From: Actinomycetota bacterium
GTDB lineage: Bacteria > Actinomycetota > Acidimicrobiia > Acidimicrobiales > Ilumatobacteraceae
Reading direction: 5' to 3'
Length of the DNA: 45,210 bases
Assembly (NCBI GenBank): GCA_027730505.1
Contig: JAQCGT010000010.1
Coordinates: 1-45,210 of the forward strand
Shown: positions 41,733-45,210 of the stretch, in pieces
Layout of the letters: each line of letters begins with the position of its first letter
How positions within the stretch are numbered: the first letter of the stretch is position 1
Notes under the pieces: generated by a model
Database searches by the model: none
What the model saw: the letters and a program-made list of their open reading frames with translations, nothing else
What the model was told of the DNA's origin: nothing
Translations under genes and position numbers: made by a program

Positions 41733-43004
41733 GTGCCCGAAACCATCACCATCACCGACGACCGAACCGGACAGACGGTCACGGTCCCGATCGAGGGCGG
41801 TGTGTTCCCCGCATCAGCGATTCGCTCACTCGATCCCTCGCTGTTCGTCTATGACCCTGCCTACATGCAGACGGCTTCGTGCAAGTCTGCGATCACCTAT
41901 CTGGACGGTGACAACGGAATCCTTCGCTACCGCGGTTACCCGATCGAGCAACTAGCCGAGAAGTCGTCGTTCCTCGAGGTTGCCTACCTGCTTCTGCATG
42001 GCGAACTCCCATCCGCCGAGCAGTTGTCGAATTGGCGGCACGAGGTGACCCATCACACCTTCATTCACGAGAACATGCGCAAGCGGTTCGTCGACGGCTT
42101 CCACTACGACGCTCATCCGATGGGGATGTTCGTGTCAGCAGTCGCTGCACTCGGAACCTTCTATGACGGCGCCAAGGACATCGACGACCCCGAGAGTCGC
42201 TACAAGCAGGTGCTTCGCATGATTGCGAAGACCCCGACGATTGCAGCGATGTGCTACCGGTTCTCGGTTGGGCTGCCGTTCAACTATCCGGACAACGATC
42301 TTTCCTTCCCCGCGAACTTCTTGTCGATGATGTGGAAGGTCGGCAACCACTACGAGGTCGATCCTGTTCTCGAGCGGGCGATGGACATTCTGTTCATCCT
42401 TCATGCCGACCACGAGCAGAACTGTGGTACGACCGCAATGCGGGTGGTTGGCTCGTCCAACGCCGACCCTTACTCGTCCGCCGCAGCTGCAGCAAGCGCC
42501 CTGTACGGCCCGTTGCACGGTGGCGCCAATGAGGCGGTTGTTCGCATGCTGGCCGACATCGGCGAGGCTGCAAACGTTCCGGCCTTCATCGACGACGTCA
42601 AGGCGGGCAAGGGCCGTTTGATGGGCTTCGGCCACCGGGTCTACAAGAACTACGACCCGAGGGCGACGATCATCAAGAAGACGGCGTACGACGTGTTCGA
42701 GGTAACCGGCAAGAACCCTCTCCTCGACATCGCATTGAAACTCGAAGAGGTTGCTCTGCAGGACCCGTACTTCGTCGACCGGAAGCTCTACCCGAACGTC
42801 GACTTCTATTCGGGCTTGATCTACCAGGCGATGGGATTCCCAGTCGACATGTTCACCGTGTTGTTCGCGATACCGCGGACCGTCGGATGGCTCGCCCACT
42901 GGCAGGAGCTACTCGCTGACAAGGACCAGAAGATTTCGCGGCCGCGGCAGTGGTACGTCGGCCCCGACGCTCGCGACTACGTCGGTATCGACTCGCGTAG
43001 CTGA
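41733..43004 (+). CDS. gltA: citrate synthase
   Basis: Condenses oxaloacetate and acetyl-CoA. 423 residues, hexameric GltA type. Catalytic and binding residues visible in ILHADHEQNCGTTAMR, GPLHGGANEAV, MGFGHRVYKNYDPRA and FYSGLIYQAMGFP (aspartate/phenylalanine region). The frame is open to 41565 inside the preceding gene, but GTG 41733 has GGAGGA 5 nt upstream and gives the family N-terminus (MPETITITDDRTGQ). The acyl-CoA dehydrogenase follows after two bases, so they are cotranscribed. Confidence 0.96.
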   Translation: MPETITITDDRTGQTVTVPIEGGVFPASAIRSLDPSLFVYDPAYMQTASCKSAITYLDGDNGILRYRGYPIEQLAEKSSFLEVAYLLLHGELPSAEQLSNWRHEVTHHTFIHENMRKRFVDGFHYDAHPMGMFVSAVAALGTFYDGAKDIDDPESRYKQVLRMIAKTPTIAAMCYRFSVGLPFNYPDNDLSFPANFLSMMWKVGNHYEVDPVLERAMDILFILHADHEQNCGTTAMRVVGSSNADPYSSAAAAASALYGPLHGGANEAVVRMLADIGEAANVPAFIDDVKAGKGRLMGFGHRVYKNYDPRATIIKKTAYDVFEVTGKNPLLDIALKLEEVALQDPYFVDRKLYPNVDFYSGLIYQAMGFPVDMFTVLFAIPRTVGWLAHWQELLADKDQKISRPRQWYVGPDARDYVGIDSRS

Positions 43005-43006
43005 AC

Positions 43007-44113
43007 ATGGATTTCTCGTGGACCGCTGAGCAGGAGGCGCTGCGCTCCGAGGCAAAACAAGTAGCCCTGGATGCCGTCGCCCGCTTCGGTCGCTCAAATG
43101 ACTCGTGGATCAACGGCTTCTCCAAGGAGTTCGCAAAGGAGTTGGGCGAACGGGGTTGGATCGGTCTGACGTGGCCGGTTGAGTTCGGTGGGGGCGGTCG
43201 ACCGGCGATCGATCGGCTGATCATTGGTGAAGAACTCATCGCGGCCGGCGCGCCCATCGCCGCGATGTGGTTCGCCGATCGCCAGATGGGTCCCACACTC
43301 ATGACCTATGGTCGGCCCGATCAACAGGCGGAGTTCCTCCCCGACATGCTGCGTGGGGAATCGACCTGGTGTATCGGCATGTCAGAACCCAATGCGGGAA
43401 GCGACCTTGCATCACTCAGCACGACTGCTCGTCGCGAGGGCGATGACTTCATCATCAATGGACAGAAGATCTGGACCAGTTTCGGTGCGATCGCCGACTA
43501 CTGCTACCTGATCTGTCGGACTTCGAATGACGGTCCCCCGCACACCGGAATCAGCGAGATCATCGTCCCCATGTCAACACCTGGCATCGAGGTTCGAACC
43601 ATCAAGGACATGACTACAAACCGGCACTTTGCCGAGGTCTTCTACACCGACGTCCGCGTTCCGGCTGAAAACCTCGTCGGGGTTGAAGGCAATGCCTTCA
43701 AGCAAACAATGCGGCAACTCGAGCATGAACGAGGCGGTGTCGACCGTCTCGTCTCGAATCAGGCGCTCTACCATCTTGCGCTTGCGCAAGCAGACCTCTC
43801 TGACCCAATCGTTCGCCAACGGGTCGCACGCATCGAAACCGGCTATCGAATCGGCCGGATTCTGGTGACTCGCGAGGTACTGCACCAAGCGCCGTCCGGC
43901 TTCTCCGCCGCCACCAAGTGCTTCTGCACAGAACACGAGGTCGAGGTCGCCGACTTCGTGTCCCACGTGCTCGGCGCAGACGCGATGCTGTGGGACGACG
44001 TGACCAAGGGACTCGCCTATGCCCCCGGTTACACGATCATGGGGGGCACGTCGAATGTCATGCGCAACATCCTTGGCGAGCGAGTACTCGGGCTGCCCCG
44101 CGAGCCTCGCTGA
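43007..44113 (+). CDS. acyl-CoA dehydrogenase family protein lacking the canonical catalytic glutamate
   Basis: 368 residues, FAD flavoprotein of the FadE type. Seen: N-terminal helical domain, WCIGMSEPNAGSDLASLST (flavin/substrate strand), ING-QKIWTS, and the C-terminal GTSNVMRNILGERVLGLPRE. At the place of the usual E-G-T glutamate it has G346-G347-T348. In mycobacteria similar glutamate-less chains pair with a second FadE subunit that brings the base, or use a glutamate from another helix; no partner gene is adjacent. Substrate unknown. It starts two bases after gltA and ends three bases before the convergent oxidoreductase. Confidence 0.85.
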   Translation: MDFSWTAEQEALRSEAKQVALDAVARFGRSNDSWINGFSKEFAKELGERGWIGLTWPVEFGGGGRPAIDRLIIGEELIAAGAPIAAMWFADRQMGPTLMTYGRPDQQAEFLPDMLRGESTWCIGMSEPNAGSDLASLSTTARREGDDFIINGQKIWTSFGAIADYCYLICRTSNDGPPHTGISEIIVPMSTPGIEVRTIKDMTTNRHFAEVFYTDVRVPAENLVGVEGNAFKQTMRQLEHERGGVDRLVSNQALYHLALAQADLSDPIVRQRVARIETGYRIGRILVTREVLHQAPSGFSAATKCFCTEHEVEVADFVSHVLGADAMLWDDVTKGLAYAPGYTIMGGTSNVMRNILGERVLGLPREPR

Positions 44114-44116
44114 CAC

Positions 44117-45163
44117 TCACCCCATAATGTCGCGCAGAGCGGCAACCGTTGCCACCGGGTCACCACCGACCGGCGTGACCGACAAGTGGGTGACACCGGC
44201 TTCCCGATAGGCGGCCAGGCGTTCCTTGATCTCTCCTGCCGGCCCGACGAGGTTGGTCCGCTCGAGCATTTCAGACGGAACAGCGGCCGCTGCACCATCT
44301 TTGTCGCCGGAGAGATAGCGGTCCTGGATTTCGATTGCCTCGTCCACGTACCCGTACTTGCGGCAGATCGTGTTGTAGAAGTTCTTGTCTCGAGCGCCCA
44401 TACCCCCGACGTAGAGCGCCACATTCGGCCTTGCCATGTCGAGGATCTGCTGCCGTCGCTCGCCCACGAACTCGTCGCCGATCGCAACCATGCCGCCGGC
44501 CGAGATCTGCAGCCTCCCAAGCGATGCGTCACGCTTGGCAGAGCCAGCCTTGAGCTCATCACCCCACACGTTGTGGAACTTCTCGGGGTCAAAAAAGATC
44601 GGAAGCCAACCGTCGGCGTACTGAGCCGTGGCTGTCACGGACAGACCCATGAGCGAAGCCCAGAAGATCGGGATGTCGGTACGGACCGGATGGTTGATCA
44701 GTTTGAGGGCCTTGCCGAGGCCAGTCCCCTCCCCTTCGGGGAGCGGCACCTGCACCGTTGCCCCGTCGTACACCACCGGTTCGCGGCGCCAGACCATTCG
44801 ACAGACGTTGATGTAGTCACGGATCCGAGCCATCGGCTTGTCATAGGGCACCCCGTGAAACCCTTCGATCACCTGAGGTCCTGACGCACCGAGTCCGAGG
44901 ACGAAACGCCCACCACTCACATAGTCAAGACCGGCGGCGGTCTGAGCCACGCACGTAGCCGTTCGCGAATACACATTGATGATTCCCGTACCGATCTGGA
45001 TCGTCGAGGTTCGCGCGGCCAAGAAGCCCAACTGGCTGATCGCGTCGAAGCTGTAGGCCTCGGGCACCCACACCAGATCGAGGCCGGCGGCCTCTAGATC
45101 TTGCACACGCTGAACATCTGCGTGGAAGTCGCCGGAATAGCTGATCATCATCGAGAGCTTCAC
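44117..45163 (-). CDS. luciferase-like (LLM class) F420-dependent oxidoreductase
   Basis: 348 residues from GTG 45163, second member of this family in the window. Motifs parallel the first: AAGLDLVWVPEAYSFDA, TSTIQIGTGIINVYSRT, VSGGRFVLGLGASGPQVIEGFHG, ADGWLPIFFDPE and ALYVGGMGARDKNFYN. Likely an F420-dependent dehydrogenase or reductase; substrate unknown. A GTG at 45172 is in frame but overlaps the -10 itself, so the transcript cannot include it; GTG 45163 is 7 nt after TAGCGT. Confidence 0.85.
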   Translation of the reverse strand: MKLSMMISYSGDFHADVQRVQDLEAAGLDLVWVPEAYSFDAISQLGFLAARTSTIQIGTGIINVYSRTATCVAQTAAGLDYVSGGRFVLGLGASGPQVIEGFHGVPYDKPMARIRDYINVCRMVWRREPVVYDGATVQVPLPEGEGTGLGKALKLINHPVRTDIPIFWASLMGLSVTATAQYADGWLPIFFDPEKFHNVWGDELKAGSAKRDASLGRLQISAGGMVAIGDEFVGERRQQILDMARPNVALYVGGMGARDKNFYNTICRKYGYVDEAIEIQDRYLSGDKDGAAAAVPSEMLERTNLVGPAGEIKERLAAYREAGVTHLSVTPVGGDPVATVAALRDIMG

Positions 45164-45170
45164 ACTCGAC

Positions 45171-45176
45171 ACGCTA
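45171..45176 (-). promoter_or_regulatory. -10 element, leaderless start of second F420-type oxidoreductase
   Basis: TAGCGT on the minus strand, 7 nt before GTG 45163. The last 34 bases of the window show no gene. Confidence 0.5.
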
Positions 45177-45210
45177 GAGCCATCGAGGAGGCGCCTCCCA
45201 GTCAGAGACA

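Noticed and set aside
42135-42899. 254-codon minus-strand frame opposite citrate synthase
   Set aside because: Antisense mirror of a conserved gene; Val/Arg/His-rich with no family pattern.
1-45210. Mobile elements, CRISPR arrays, prophage or integration sites
   Set aside because: I saw no transposase, integrase, direct-repeat array or tRNA-end duplication on either strand.

Overview
The window (about 63% GC by eye) looks like chromosomal core sequence from a high-GC actinobacterium, most likely an Acidimicrobiia/Ilumatobacter-type organism. The class is inference; the phylum is well supported. It carries mycothiol biosynthesis genes (mshC, mshD), an F420:NADPH oxidoreductase (npdG) with two luciferase-like F420-type oxidoreductases, an InhA-type enoyl-ACP reductase, a DUF3499 protein, and many leaderless gene starts. 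I see no transposase, phage gene, CRISPR array or compositional island. Gene packing is tight: ATGA/GTGA overlaps are common and convergent genes overlap at their 3' ends.

Layout. 1-2.0 kb: mshC (cut by the left edge), npdG, divergent inhA/fabI. 2.0-6.8 kb: minus-strand operon hisC-hisB-hisH-hisA-hisF-aldo/keto reductase. 6.8-9.8 kb: a 66-residue orphan gene, mshD, rlmN, an orphan ABC ATPase. 9.8-12.7 kb: SRPBCC protein, DUF3499 protein, tRNA-Val(CAC), and an operon of a 2-hydroxyacid dehydrogenase, a membrane J-domain protein and a four-cysteine membrane protein. 12.7-15.8 kb: aldehyde dehydrogenase and Lrp regulator, divergent from alanine dehydrogenase. 15.8-18.5 kb: F420-type oxidoreductase, zinc-ribbon protein, MFS exporter. 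18.5-20.9 kb: murF and ddl, divergent from one tiny promoter region. 20.9-27.7 kb: a TetR regulator divergent from a four-gene operon (fatty acyl-CoA reductase/HAD fusion, zinc-type alcohol dehydrogenase, LarA-like nickel-pincer enzyme homologue, PlsC-type acyltransferase). 27.7-34.3 kb: LysM lipoprotein, gltD, gltB. 34.4-36.0 kb: crotonase and nitroreductase. 36.0-45.2 kb: aconitase, PAP2-family membrane protein, a candidate C-loop small RNA, LysR regulator, acyl-CoA carboxylase beta subunit, citrate synthase, acyl-CoA dehydrogenase, second F420-type oxidoreductase.

Regulatory architecture. About 15 of roughly 26 protein-coding transcription units have a TAnnnT-type -10 hexamer placed only 6-8 nt before the start codon, so the transcript would begin at or next to the ATG/GTG. 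This pattern also fixes several start codons, for example hisC, murF, ddl, mshD and both oxidoreductases.

Most unusual items: the TetR-controlled reductase/LarA-like/acyltransferase operon with a nested-palindrome operator (20.9-27.7 kb), the candidate C-loop sRNA with an intrinsic terminator (about 39.16-39.25 kb), the shared murF/ddl promoter, and the J-domain/four-cysteine membrane protein pair.
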